In this document: piece after piece, positions 56,115-64,000 of the stretch
How the letters are laid out: each line of letters begins with the position of its first letter
Position numbering within the stretch: the first letter of the stretch is position 1
Notes under the pieces: model-generated
Databases searched by the model: none
Told to the model about the DNA's origin: nothing
What the model saw: only the letters and a program-made list of their open reading frames with translations
Assembly (NCBI GenBank): GCA_036675345.1
Contig: JAKFFE010000017.1
Coordinates: 434,001 to 498,000 of the forward strand
Length of the DNA: 64,000 nt
Source of the DNA: JALYOC01 sp036675345
GTDB taxonomy: Bacteria; Myxococcota; Myxococcia; Myxococcales; Myxococcaceae
Direction: 5' to 3'
Translations under genes and position numbers: made by a program

Positions 56115-56864
56115 CTACCGGGCACGTCGAGCCTCGACGATGTACTGGTCGGGAAGAGCGACCGCCGAGACCCTCGCCGTCAGGCCCGCGGCCTCCAGCT
56201 CCGCGATCAGCGCCCCGGGGACGACGCGGATGCTCGGTGGTGGGCCGCGGCGAGCGGCGACTTCGAAGTCGACAATGAACAGCGCTCCACCGGGCCGAAG
56301 CGCAGCGGAGAGGTCGCGTGCGAACGCAGCGCGGTCGGGGAGGTGGTGCCACACGTGCACCACGAGAATCCGGTCGAAGCTCCCGCGCGCGAGGCCGGAG
56401 CCGGACTCCGTCGCGCGGATCGCGTGCAGGTTCGGGAGTCCCTCCCGACGGGCCCGCTCGTTCACGAACCGCACCATGCTTGGCTCCAGATCAATCGCGG
56501 TGACCTCCCCCGCTGGGACCGCGCGCGCCAGTCGCACCGCGAAGTACCCGGTGCCCGCCCCGACGTCGGCAACGCTCATCCCGGGCGTCAGCTCCATCGC
56601 GCGCAGCACGTCCTCGGGTCCCTGCCACGCATCGCGCGCCGGATCGTCGAGCACGCTCGTCATGGTCTCCGCGTCGAATGGGTGGTGAGCGTGTCCCGTG
56701 CCGTGACCTCCAGGCGTCGCTCCGTGTCCGTGCGCTCTCGCCGCCTGACCCGACCGCGATCCGGCGCGAGACGCGCTGCCAAGAGCGGCGCTGACCGCCG
56801 CCACGAGAGAGCGGAGCGACTTCGAGAGTGGGCGGAGTGCTGAAGGTCGGGTGTTCATGGGCAT
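56115..56864 (-). CDS. Class I SAM-dependent methyltransferase with His-rich N-terminus
   Basis: A 249-residue protein. Residues 85-245 form a Rossmann methyltransferase: motif I VADVGAGTGYFAVRLA, acidic end of strand 2 in VTAIDLEPSM, then GSFDRILVVHVWHHLPDR and LRPGGALFIVDFE. The N-terminal 65 residues are unusual: a basic start, a weak hydrophobic stretch (SLVAAVSAALGSASRAG) and a run of His/Gly (HGHGATPGGHGTGHAHH). The first part could be a signal peptide, which would put a methyltransferase outside the cytoplasm; the His run could bind metal. The substrate is unknown. It is probably the last gene of an Rrf2-led operon (33-bp gap). Confidence 0.82.
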   Translation of the reverse strand: MPMNTRPSALRPLSKSLRSLVAAVSAALGSASRAGSRSGQAARAHGHGATPGGHGTGHAHHPFDAETMTSVLDDPARDAWQGPEDVLRAMELTPGMSVADVGAGTGYFAVRLARAVPAGEVTAIDLEPSMVRFVNERARREGLPNLHAIRATESGSGLARGSFDRILVVHVWHHLPDRAAFARDLSAALRPGGALFIVDFEVAARRGPPPSIRVVPGALIAELEAAGLTARVSAVALPDQYIVEARRAR

Positions 56865-56897
56865 GGACCGTGAGTCAACGTGGAGTGTGGACAGCGC

Positions 56898-57815
56898 TCA
56901 CAGGGCTCCACTCAGGGCGAGCTCCGAGTTGAGCTCGAAGTTGATCATCGTCGCGGCGAGAACGGCGGCCGACGACGCGAAGATGGCGGCCTGACCGGGG
57001 GTCGTGAGGTCGCCGGCGGCGAAGACGCCTGGGAAGGAGGTCTCGCCCTTCATCGCCTCCACCTGAACAAAGCCGTGGTCATCCAGAGTGAGGCCCAACG
57101 ACCGGACCAGGTCCACCTGACGTTGGGGCGGATGCGCGAAGAGGACGTCACAGGGCACACGGTCACCTGTCGCGAGCTCCACGGCTTCGAGCGATCGATC
57201 CCGGCCGATGAGCCGTCGCACCGGCGCGGTCTCGACCCGAACGCCAGCCCGCTGGAGCTGCGCTTCAGACTCTGCTGCCACATCGAAGGCTTCCGTCTTG
57301 AACACCACCAGGTCTCGAGTCCACCCGCGGAGCATGAGCGCGAACGGCACAAGCATCCGTGCGTTCGCTGCGCCCAGGAGGAAGCCCCAGCGACGATCCT
57401 GCACCTCCCAACCATGACAGTAGGGGCACTGGAAAATGGCGTGGCCCCACAGTTCGCTGAACCCTTCGATCGGCATGGGCTCGTCGATCATCCCGGTGCA
57501 CAGGAGGACGCGGCGTGCCTGGACCTGACCCGAATCCAGTCGGATCAGGAACGCTCCGCGCGTCCCGGACATCGACTCGACGCGAGCGTCCCGCACCTCC
57601 ACGTTCGGATAGAGGGCGAGTTGCTCACGACCGATCCGGCGAAACTCCTCGGGAGGCGTGCCATCCCGAGTTACAAAATTGTGGAGATGAATGGCGGCCG
57701 CGTTCCGCCGAGGGCCCGAATCACAGAGCAACACCCGCTTGCGCGCGCGACCGAGAGCCAGAGCCGCGGCGAGCCCGCCTGGACCACCGCCCACAATCAA
57801 GACGTCATGCAACAT
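56898..57815 (-). CDS. Thioredoxin reductase-like FAD/NAD(P)H oxidoreductase
   Basis: A 305-residue flavoprotein. FAD motif VLIVGGGPGGLAAAL is at 5-19, the redox pair is CPYCHG (CxxC at the thioredoxin reductase position), and the C-terminal FAD block is GVFAAGDLTTPGQAAIFAS. The NAD(P)H segment reads FLLGAANARML, without the clear GxGxxG and basic HRR of classical thioredoxin reductase, so the reductant or partner may differ. ATG 57815 has GGGAGAA at 5 bases, ruling out the longer frame to 57965. It lies 97 bp downstream of an Rrf2 regulator gene. Confidence 0.88.
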   Translation of the reverse strand: MLHDVLIVGGGPGGLAAALALGRARKRVLLCDSGPRRNAAAIHLHNFVTRDGTPPEEFRRIGREQLALYPNVEVRDARVESMSGTRGAFLIRLDSGQVQARRVLLCTGMIDEPMPIEGFSELWGHAIFQCPYCHGWEVQDRRWGFLLGAANARMLVPFALMLRGWTRDLVVFKTEAFDVAAESEAQLQRAGVRVETAPVRRLIGRDRSLEAVELATGDRVPCDVLFAHPPQRQVDLVRSLGLTLDDHGFVQVEAMKGETSFPGVFAAGDLTTPGQAAIFASSAAVLAATMINFELNSELALSGAL

Positions 57816-57912
57816 CGGTTCTCCCTGGTGTTGCATGGGACCGCCCGGGCGCCCGTGGTGCCGAAGCGCAGCCCGCGACGACCGCAGCGGCGGAGAGCGG
57901 CCCACGCTGCCG

Positions 57913-58371
57913 CTACCCATGCTTCTTCCCTCCGCGGGGGGCGCCGCGGGTAGTGACCCGAGCACGCACGTCCTCGCCCAGAGCCGCGAGCGTCACCTCG
58001 CCGAGGCGATCGAGAAGGATCGCCTCGGCCGCATCAAATGACCTGCCAAGAGCCGCGTTGACCGCCTGTTCCACCACGCAACCGGGCGCCTCCGTTCGGT
58101 TTCCGATGGCGAGCAGAGAGGGCGAGCCGAGCGCAGCGTAGACGTCGCGCAGGGTGACCTTCGCCAGGTCGCAGGCCAGCGTCCACCCGCCGCCATGCCC
58201 CTTCTCCGACTGGACGTATCCCTGGTCGCGCAGACCGGCCATCACCCGACGGAGCACCACCGGATTCGTGTCCATCGCCTTCGCGAGGACCTCGGACGTC
58301 ACCGGGCCGTCCGTCTGCGCCATGTGCAGCAGAACGTGCAGCACTCCAGATAGTCGGCTGTCCCGTCTCAT
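57913..58371 (-). CDS. Rrf2-family transcriptional regulator
   Basis: A 152-residue winged-helix regulator: RLSGVLHVLLHMA, then the recognition region TSEVLAKAMDTNPVVLRRVMAGLRDQGYV and the wing KGHGGGWTLA. The C-terminal cluster of three Cys that holds an iron-sulfur centre in IscR/NsrR is absent; only one Cys (APGCVVEQ) lies in that region, so it resembles YwnA/CymR-type members that do not bind a cluster. ATG 58371 is used. It is probably the autoregulated first gene of the operon with the flavoprotein and methyltransferase. Confidence 0.88.
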   Translation of the reverse strand: MRRDSRLSGVLHVLLHMAQTDGPVTSEVLAKAMDTNPVVLRRVMAGLRDQGYVQSEKGHGGGWTLACDLAKVTLRDVYAALGSPSLLAIGNRTEAPGCVVEQAVNAALGRSFDAAEAILLDRLGEVTLAALGEDVRARVTTRGAPRGGKKHG

Positions 58372-58397
58372 GAAACTTATGATGTTGCGTGAGACGG
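58363..58397. promoter_or_regulatory. Inverted repeat over the rrf2 start, possible operator
   Basis: CCGTCTCA (58363-58370) and TGAGACGG (58390-58397) form a perfect 8-bp inverted repeat with a 19-bp spacer. It spans the Rrf2 start codon and the AT-rich stretch just upstream (ATAAGTTTC), where an autorepressor would act. Confidence 0.5.
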
Positions 58398-58512
58398 AGA
58401 CTGTCAAGGATCACGGGCCGAGGTCCCCCACGCTCGAACGCCCGGAGGCCGGTCGAACGTGGGCGGACTGGCAATCCACTCCGGGCCGTCGCCCGGGCGA
58501 CAAGTTGCGCGG

Positions 58513-59553
58513 TCAAGCCGGAGCGGTCCTCCGCTGGGTCGAGAGCGAGGGGTCCCTCCTGGGCGTCCGCGGCTGCTCGAGCCGCTCTCGCATCAACAGC
58601 AGCACCTCGCGTTGCGAGTCGCGGCGCCGCGATGCCCGTCGCAGCCAGAAGGAAGCCCTCAGCTGCAGGCCCCCAGCGCTTCCGGAGAGCCAGACCCGGG
58701 GCGAGTGTTCGTCGGACACCTGCGGGTGACGTCGCAGGTCGGATTCGATCTCATCGCACGCGGACCGCAGCGCCTCCGTGGACAGCTCCTGCGGAACCGG
58801 GACCATCAGCTCCAACCGGCGCCGATCCGCGGCCGAGAGGTTCTCCACCCGCAGGTCCGCCACCCGGAGATTGGAGACCACCACCCGGGTGTGCTGGGCG
58901 GTCTCCAGGGTGACCGAGGAGAGCGTGATCGCCAGCACCGTGCCCTCGGCGGCGGTGCCTCCCCGGAACTCCTCCATCCGGACCCGGTCTCCCAGCTGGA
59001 AGGGCGGGTCCACGATCATGCTGGCGAAGGCGAAGACGTTGCGAATCGGGTCCCTGGCCGCGAACGCCAGGGCCGCGCCGAGACCGCCCAGCACCAGATA
59101 GAGCTGGGCAGCGGCGCCCAGCTTCACCGCCAGGGTGACCACCGCTCCCAGCCAGATGATCACCTTGCCCAGGCGCCGCGCCGACAGCAGCACCGCGCGG
59201 GCCACCTGATGGTGGCGCAGCCGCGCGCTGTGTTCGCCGGTGACCCAGAAGACCTCCAGGGCACGGGAGATCAGCCAGAAGCAGGCGAAGGTCGCCAGCA
59301 ACTCCGCCGCGAAGGAGAACACCTCCGGGTCGGTGGAGATCGGGACCAACAGCAATGCAGACCCTCCGGCGATCACCAACAGGGTGATGGGCGCGGCCAG
59401 CCGCTCGAGGCCGTGCAAGCCCAGCCGGGTCCACCCCTTCATTCGCCGCCCCGCCCACCGCCCGAGGAAGAAGGTGATCAGGGCCACTCCCAGCACCGCG
59501 CCCAGCGCCAGGAGCCGTTCCACCAGGGTGGCCTGAGCAAGGTCCGGGAGCAT
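58513..59553 (-). CDS. MscS-family small-conductance mechanosensitive channel
   Basis: A 346-residue channel protein. About four transmembrane helices lie in the first 170 residues. The pore-lining TM3 region reads LGGLGAALAFAARDPIRNVFAFASMI, followed by the beta domain (PFQLGDRVRME, GTVLAITLSSVTLETAQHTRVVVSNLRV) and a C-terminal alpha/beta domain. It relieves osmotic stress in the inner membrane. Its start abuts the stop of the BASS transporter gene with no gap, so it is the third gene of the sulfatase operon. Confidence 0.92.
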   Translation of the reverse strand: MLPDLAQATLVERLLALGAVLGVALITFFLGRWAGRRMKGWTRLGLHGLERLAAPITLLVIAGGSALLLVPISTDPEVFSFAAELLATFACFWLISRALEVFWVTGEHSARLRHHQVARAVLLSARRLGKVIIWLGAVVTLAVKLGAAAQLYLVLGGLGAALAFAARDPIRNVFAFASMIVDPPFQLGDRVRMEEFRGGTAAEGTVLAITLSSVTLETAQHTRVVVSNLRVADLRVENLSAADRRRLELMVPVPQELSTEALRSACDEIESDLRRHPQVSDEHSPRVWLSGSAGGLQLRASFWLRRASRRRDSQREVLLLMRERLEQPRTPRRDPSLSTQRRTAPA

Positions 59554-60459
59554 CTACGCCCTGCGCCAGCGACCCGCCTGGGTTCCGGGCGCCGCCGAGT
59601 CGACCTGATCCGCCTCCCGCCGCTGGCTGCCTCGCCGCAGGAGGTACGCGGCGGGGAAGAGGACGCTGAAGGCCACCAGCGAGGTCACCACCACCATCAC
59701 CAACGGCCCCGCCTCCTCGAAGGCCTGGGAGGCGACGACGATTGCCGCGGCCACGCTCCGCTGGCCGGTGGCCAGTCCCAGCACCGCCCGATGCGTCGGA
59801 TTCCTGCCGCCCAGGGTGTAGCCGACCAGGAACGCGGTGAGGGTGAACAGGAACGCGGCGGGAAGTGCGCCCGACCCCACCAGTTCGAGGATGGCCGGAA
59901 GGTTCAGCAGCAGGGTCGCCGAGACCAGCAGGCCCAGGGCGATCAACGAGCCCTTCGCAAAGAGAGGCTGCAGCCTCTCCGAGAGTCGTGGGGCGAACGC
60001 GTGGACGATCAGCCCCACCACCAGGGGAAGGAACATCGTCAAGAGCAGCGGCCGCGCGATGTCCATCACCCCCACCTCCGCCCACGGCAACACCGCCGGG
60101 AGCACCACTGGCATGTAGAGCGTGGTCACCACCATCAGCGACACCAGGGTTCCGGTGGCCAGCGCGAGATCGGTCCTGGCGGCGCGGACCAGCGCCACCA
60201 GGAACGGCGCCCCCGCCGCGGTCGACAGCAGGAACAGCCCGATCGCGTGGGGCGCCTCCAGTTTCAGCAGCCTGCTGATGCCGTACGCCGCCACCGGCAT
60301 GATCAGGAAGTTGGCGACCAGGGCGGCGAGGAGGAACGCAGGGCGCCGGAGCGGCCGGGTGACCTCACGCGGTGAACGCCCCAGCCCTGCCCCCGCCATG
60401 CTCACCACTGCGTAGAGGGGGACGATGAAGCCCAGCAGTGTCTGGAGGAACGCCTCCAT
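59554..60459 (-). CDS. Bile acid:sodium symporter (BASS)-family transporter
   Basis: A 301-residue membrane protein with nine to ten helices. The SBF/BASS pattern is visible: FLLAALVANFLIMPVAAYG, LLSTAAGAPFLVALVRAARTDLALATG, MFLPLVVGLIVHAFAP, and the late GLATGQRSVAAAIVVASQAF. Members move organic anions such as bile acids or small acids with sodium. It lies 17 bp after the sulfatase gene, which suggests uptake or export of a sulfated or desulfated compound (inference). The C-terminus is a charged, Arg-rich tail. Confidence 0.88.
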   Translation of the reverse strand: MEAFLQTLLGFIVPLYAVVSMAGAGLGRSPREVTRPLRRPAFLLAALVANFLIMPVAAYGISRLLKLEAPHAIGLFLLSTAAGAPFLVALVRAARTDLALATGTLVSLMVVTTLYMPVVLPAVLPWAEVGVMDIARPLLLTMFLPLVVGLIVHAFAPRLSERLQPLFAKGSLIALGLLVSATLLLNLPAILELVGSGALPAAFLFTLTAFLVGYTLGGRNPTHRAVLGLATGQRSVAAAIVVASQAFEEAGPLVMVVVTSLVAFSVLFPAAYLLRRGSQRREADQVDSAAPGTQAGRWRRA

Positions 60460-60476
60460 GGTTCTCGCCCCCTCCC

Positions 60477-62816
60477 CTAGTCGTGATGGAGTTGATCCTG
60501 GAGCAACTCCTCCTCCGTCAGCTCCGCGCCCTCCCCCAGCTGGACCTCGATCCGCTCCAACCTTCCGGTGAACCGGAACGGCAGCCGGTCGCGATAGCCG
60601 GGATAGACCGGCGACATCTTGTCCTCGCCGACGTCGAGGCTCTCGCTGAAGCGGCCGGGCACCTGCTTGTCGATGCGCCCCTGCGCGATCTGGGGCCCGT
60701 TGCAGAACAGGCGCACCTGCGCCGGCCCGCCCCGCTGCTGCGCGTCCTCGCACTGGAACTCCAGCCGCAGCTCCACCCTCCCGGTGGGCAGAGGATCCTG
60801 CGAGATCACGTCGTACCGGTCGGTGGTGAAGCGGTTGTAGTGGTAGCGCAGACGCCGATCGTCATCGATGAACAGGGTCCAGCCCGCCATGTCCCCGCCC
60901 ATGCAGATCAGCACCCCGCGGGAGTCCCCGGAGAGCTCCGCGAAGACGTCCAGCGAATGATCCACGTTCGAGAACCGCGGCGCGCTCCCCTCCGGCAGCC
61001 GGACCATCCCCGGATAGAAGATCAGCTCCTGGCGGCCCGAGTAGTGACCCGGTCGCAGTGAGGGATCGGCGCGCTCGCTGAAGCGGTCGTCCAGCGGGAA
61101 CACGTTGTACTTGGCCGCCTCGATCAGGAACTGATCCTGCAGCTCGCGCAGCTTCTCGGGAAACTGCTCCGCCAGGTCCTCGGACTGGCTGAAGTCCTCC
61201 TCGAGGTCGTAGAGCTCCCAGGTGTCGTGGGCGAAGTCCGCCGAACCGGAGGTCTCCCACGGCAGGCGTCCGTGCCGGCAGCTGGCGATCCAACCGTCCT
61301 GGTAGAGCGCCCGGTTCCCCAGCATCTCGAAGTACTGCGTGGTGTGGGTGCTCGGCGCGTCCGCATTCTCCCGGTCGAAGGTGTAGGCCAGGCTCACCCC
61401 CTCGATCGGCTTCTGGGGGACGCCGTGCATCATCGTCGGCTCGGCGATCCCCACCACCTCCAGCACTGTGGGGACGATGTCGATGACGTGATGGAACTGG
61501 GAACGGCGCCCGCCCCGGTCCGCGATCCACGCCGGCCAGCTCACCACCATCCCGTTGCGGGTACCTCCGAAGTGCGAGGCCACCTGCTTGGTCCACTGGA
61601 ACGGGGTGTCCCCGGCCCAGGCCCAGCCCACCGCGAAGTGGGGCCAGGTGCCAGGAAGCCCCCACTCCTTCGCGAAGGGGCGACTCTCGTCCAGCGAGGG
61701 GGAGAGGCCCTGCATGGTGCTGCCTTCGTTGATGGTGCCCTCCAGGCCACCCTCCGCGCTCGAGCCGTTGTCGCCCAGGATGTAGAGGAAAAGCGTGTTG
61801 TCGAACTCGCCCAGCGCCTCCAGGGTCTGCACCAACCGGCCGACCTCGAAGTCGCAGTGCTCGAGGTAGTCCGCGTAGTTCTCCGCCTGCAGGGAGAGGA
61901 GCCGCTGGTCTTCGGGGGCAAAGTCGTCCCAGGCAGGGATCCCCTCCGGTCGGGGGGTGAGCCGGGTCCCCGGTGGCAACACGCCCATCTCCAGCTGCCG
62001 CTTCAAGGTCTCCTCCCGGTACCGGTCCCACCCCATGTCGAAGCGGCCCCGGTTGCGACCCCGCCACGACAGGGGGGGCTGGTGCGGACCGTGGGCCGCG
62101 GCAGGTGCGAAGTGGATGAAGAGCGGACGATCGGGGACCAGCGCCTTCTGGGTGCGCATCCACAGGATGCAGTCGTCGGCCAGATCGGTGGTGAGCTGGT
62201 AGCCCTCCTCCGGCGTCCCCGGAACGTCCACCGGCGTCGTGTTGCGGAACAGGGCCGGATAGAACTGGTCGGTCTCCCCTCCGACGAAGCCGTAGAAGTA
62301 GTCGAAGCCGCGCCGGTTCGGCCAGTAGTCGAAGGGGCCGGCGGCGCTGGTGTGGGTGTCGGGGACGTTGTGGTTCTTGCCGAACCACGCGGTGGCGTAG
62401 CCGTTGGGCGAGAGCAGCTCCCCAAGGGTGGCGCAGCTCCTGGGCAGGATGCCGCTGTAGCCCGGATACCCGGTGGACATCTCCGCCACCACGCCGGTGG
62501 ACGCCGAGTGGTGGTTGCGTCCAGTCAGCAGCGCGGCGCGGGTGGGCGCGCACAGCGCCGTGGTGTGGAACTGGGTGTACGTCAATCCCAGGCCGGCGAG
62601 GCGGTCGGCGGTCGGGGTGCGCACCCCTCCGCCATAGGTGCTGGGCCAGGCAAAGCCCACGTCGTCCAGCAGCACCAGCACGATGTTCGGCGCCCCGGCC
62701 GGCGCCTTGGGAAGCGGACCGAAGTCGGGCGTCGAGTCCTGGTGGGTGCGCCCGATCTTCGCCTTCGAGAACCGGTGCTCGGGGCGGGGATAGACCATGC
62801 GCCGCTTGCCTGCCAT
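60477..62816 (-). CDS. Arylsulfatase-family hydrolase
   Basis: A 779-residue sulfatase. The active-site motif CAPTRAALLTGR has Cys89, the residue converted to formylglycine. The metal-binding start NIVLVLLDDVGF, the FGKNHN motif, FIHFAPAAAHGPH and LYILGDNGSSAEGG are in order, matching the large arylsulfatases of about 780 residues. No signal peptide is seen, so it appears cytoplasmic, which fits with a co-transcribed uptake transporter. ATG 62816 has GGAG about 9 bases upstream. The modifying enzyme (FGE or anSME) is not in the window. Confidence 0.93.
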   Translation of the reverse strand: MAGKRRMVYPRPEHRFSKAKIGRTHQDSTPDFGPLPKAPAGAPNIVLVLLDDVGFAWPSTYGGGVRTPTADRLAGLGLTYTQFHTTALCAPTRAALLTGRNHHSASTGVVAEMSTGYPGYSGILPRSCATLGELLSPNGYATAWFGKNHNVPDTHTSAAGPFDYWPNRRGFDYFYGFVGGETDQFYPALFRNTTPVDVPGTPEEGYQLTTDLADDCILWMRTQKALVPDRPLFIHFAPAAAHGPHQPPLSWRGRNRGRFDMGWDRYREETLKRQLEMGVLPPGTRLTPRPEGIPAWDDFAPEDQRLLSLQAENYADYLEHCDFEVGRLVQTLEALGEFDNTLFLYILGDNGSSAEGGLEGTINEGSTMQGLSPSLDESRPFAKEWGLPGTWPHFAVGWAWAGDTPFQWTKQVASHFGGTRNGMVVSWPAWIADRGGRRSQFHHVIDIVPTVLEVVGIAEPTMMHGVPQKPIEGVSLAYTFDRENADAPSTHTTQYFEMLGNRALYQDGWIASCRHGRLPWETSGSADFAHDTWELYDLEEDFSQSEDLAEQFPEKLRELQDQFLIEAAKYNVFPLDDRFSERADPSLRPGHYSGRQELIFYPGMVRLPEGSAPRFSNVDHSLDVFAELSGDSRGVLICMGGDMAGWTLFIDDDRRLRYHYNRFTTDRYDVISQDPLPTGRVELRLEFQCEDAQQRGGPAQVRLFCNGPQIAQGRIDKQVPGRFSESLDVGEDKMSPVYPGYRDRLPFRFTGRLERIEVQLGEGAELTEEELLQDQLHHD

Positions 62817-62947
62817 GGGAGGTGCTCCTTCTGTGCGCAGTCTCCCTTCCACGGTGAACACCGCCGCGCGCAGGGCACAGGTGCCAGGGGCAGTCCCGGA
62901 CGGCCGTCGAACCCCCGGTGACCGGACAGGCGAGCACGAAAGTCAGA

Positions 62948-62981
62948 AGGCCCGCCCCACCTCAAAGGTGGAAGCGGGCCT
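62948..62981 (-). terminator. Strong two-part hairpin terminator
   Basis: AGGCCCGC (62948-62955) pairs with GCGGGCCT (62974-62981), and inside it CCACCT (62957-62962) pairs with AGGTGG (62966-62971). On the minus strand it lies 29 bp past the stop of the partial helical-repeat gene and is followed by TTCTGACTTTC. Confidence 0.75.
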
Positions 62982-63009
62982 CCTGGAACTTCACTGCGGT
63001 GCTGCCGGA

Positions 63010-64000
63010 CTAGCCGCCGAAGCCGACGAAGTCCTCCTGGAAGGACTGCATGTCGCCGATCAGGTTGGCGGCGCCGTGCACCACCTTGCCCATCCCAACG
63101 ATGTTGCCCAGCGTCCCGGTCAGCGCGTTGCCCAGGCCGGGGATGGTGCCGGCGATGTCCAGGCCCAGCTGCGCGGCGTTGAGGCCGACCTCCACCCAGT
63201 CCTTGGGATCCCGGCCCAGCGCGTCGATCAGATCCTTGCCGGAACCAATGGCGCTGATGCCGCTGAACACGTTTCCGATGAACGGGATGGACTTGATCAG
63301 GCTCTTACCGGCGGCCTTACCGGCCTGCTCGGCGATCTTCTCCTTGAGGCTGGCGGGCAGCACGTCGAAGAAGTTCTTCGCCAGCCGGGCCATGTTCTCC
63401 AGGCCCTGCATGCCGATCGGGAGCTCCTGACCCGCGATCTCGAAGTGCGGCTCCTGGGTGAGCAGCTTGCCGCCGGCCTGCATGATGTCGCCCAGCGCGC
63501 CGCTGATGTCCCCGTTGGCCATCTTCTCCACCGCGCTGAACATCTCCTCGGCGGCGCCGCTGTCCACCATCGCGGCGTTGAACTGCTCGTCGTCGAAGAA
63601 CTTGCCCAGGGTGCCGGGCAGGTGCTTGAGCGAGTTGACCATGGCCAGCGCCGCCTCGCGGTTGGTGGCCATCAGGTGACGGCCGGCCCCGGCGATGCCG
63701 CTGACGAACCCGCCGATGTCCCCGTCCTTGAGCTTCTTGAACGCCTCGCCCAGGTTGGCGCGGACGGTGGGGTCACCCAGCACTCCCGCCGCCGCCACCA
63801 GCACGTCGCGGGCACCGTCCGGGAGGTTGACCGCGTCGGCGAACTTGCCGATCAGCCGGGACTTCATGTCCGCCGGGAGGTTGCCGAAGCCCTCGCCCAG
63901 CTCGGCCAGGGCGCCGCCCAGGTCTCCGTCGGCCAGCTTCTGACCGGCCTGGAGCAGGTCCACCAGCGCCTTGCCCGCGTCCTGCAGGTCCGCGGCGCTG
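63010..64000 (-). CDS. Helical-repeat protein (family member 2), 5' end outside window
   Basis: The frame is open to the right edge, so about 330 C-terminal residues are visible and the start is not. GTG 63963 is in frame but sequence before it continues the same repeat. The visible part holds repeats of about 69 residues marked by LxDGD or MANGD (spacing 68 and 70), then a hydrophobic module (FEIAGQELPIG ... KSIPFIGNVFSGISAIGSGKDLIDAL ... GTIPGLGNALTGTLGNIVG), and ends nine residues later. It is clearly homologous to residues about 990-1225 of the 1488-residue protein at 50497-54963; compare FNAAMVDSGAAEEMF with LNAAIVNSGTAGYLF. It lacks the unique C-terminal 260 residues of that protein. 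Function unknown. Confidence 0.85.
   Translation of the reverse strand, partial: SAADLQDAGKALVDLLQAGQKLADGDLGGALAELGEGFGNLPADMKSRLIGKFADAVNLPDGARDVLVAAAGVLGDPTVRANLGEAFKKLKDGDIGGFVSGIAGAGRHLMATNREAALAMVNSLKHLPGTLGKFFDDEQFNAAMVDSGAAEEMFSAVEKMANGDISGALGDIMQAGGKLLTQEPHFEIAGQELPIGMQGLENMARLAKNFFDVLPASLKEKIAEQAGKAAGKSLIKSIPFIGNVFSGISAIGSGKDLIDALGRDPKDWVEVGLNAAQLGLDIAGTIPGLGNALTGTLGNIVGMGKVVHGAANLIGDMQSFQEDFVGFGG

Overview
The window is about 64 kb of very GC-rich bacterial DNA with dense coding and ATG/GTG/TTG starts behind GGAGG-like ribosome sites. It almost certainly comes from a member of the Myxococcota. The evidence is two MYXO-CTERM tails (Cys followed by a hydrophobic stretch and an Arg/Lys cluster, positions 6355-6430 and 21121-21210), thrombospondin type 3 (TSP3) repeat outer-membrane proteins, Fis-type response regulators, a serine kinase of the PrkA family, a KaiC-like ATPase, and alternative complex III joined to a cytochrome c oxidase cluster. 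I saw no rRNA, tRNA, CRISPR array or insertion sequence.

Layout. 1-4970: the end of a Sel1-repeat protein, a sirtuin, free methionine-(R)-sulfoxide reductase, an accA-cmk operon and a Fis regulator with a degenerate receiver. 5078-14020: a 1560-residue surface protein in which a MYXO-CTERM tail runs in frame into a second signal peptide and beta-barrel; a TonB-like protein; a hypothetical gene behind a tandem ArsA/Get3-like ATPase. 14365-26685: an NtrC-type regulator with a degenerate kinase, dCMP deaminase, a trypsin-like lipoprotein, PrkA, a MYXO-CTERM polysaccharide lyase-like protein, a lid-less Hsp70, a KaiC-like ATPase with a response regulator, and a PEBP protein.

26758-43016 is a respiratory supercluster on the minus strand. 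It holds alternative complex III (actA-F) and a cytochrome c oxidase operon (c4-type cytochrome, a 48-residue membrane peptide, coxB, coxA, coxC, coxD, a second subunit III, a CxxC membrane protein, a Sco protein). A soluble PAS-PAS-GAF histidine kinase runs the other way between them. Quinol electrons would pass from complex III through cytochromes c to the oxidase.

43241-56038 is accessory. It holds a membrane protein, YaiI, an operon (TolQ-like membrane protein, ECF sigma factor, zinc-finger anti-sigma factor, signal-less subtilisin), a large M4 metalloprotease lipoprotein, a 1488-residue helical-repeat protein of unknown function, and a tandem MgtC-like pair. A second member of the helical-repeat family leaves the right edge of the window (63010-64000). 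I regard this two-member family as the strongest candidate for something undescribed. 56115-62816 holds an Rrf2 / thioredoxin reductase-like / methyltransferase group and a sulfatase / BASS transporter / MscS operon.
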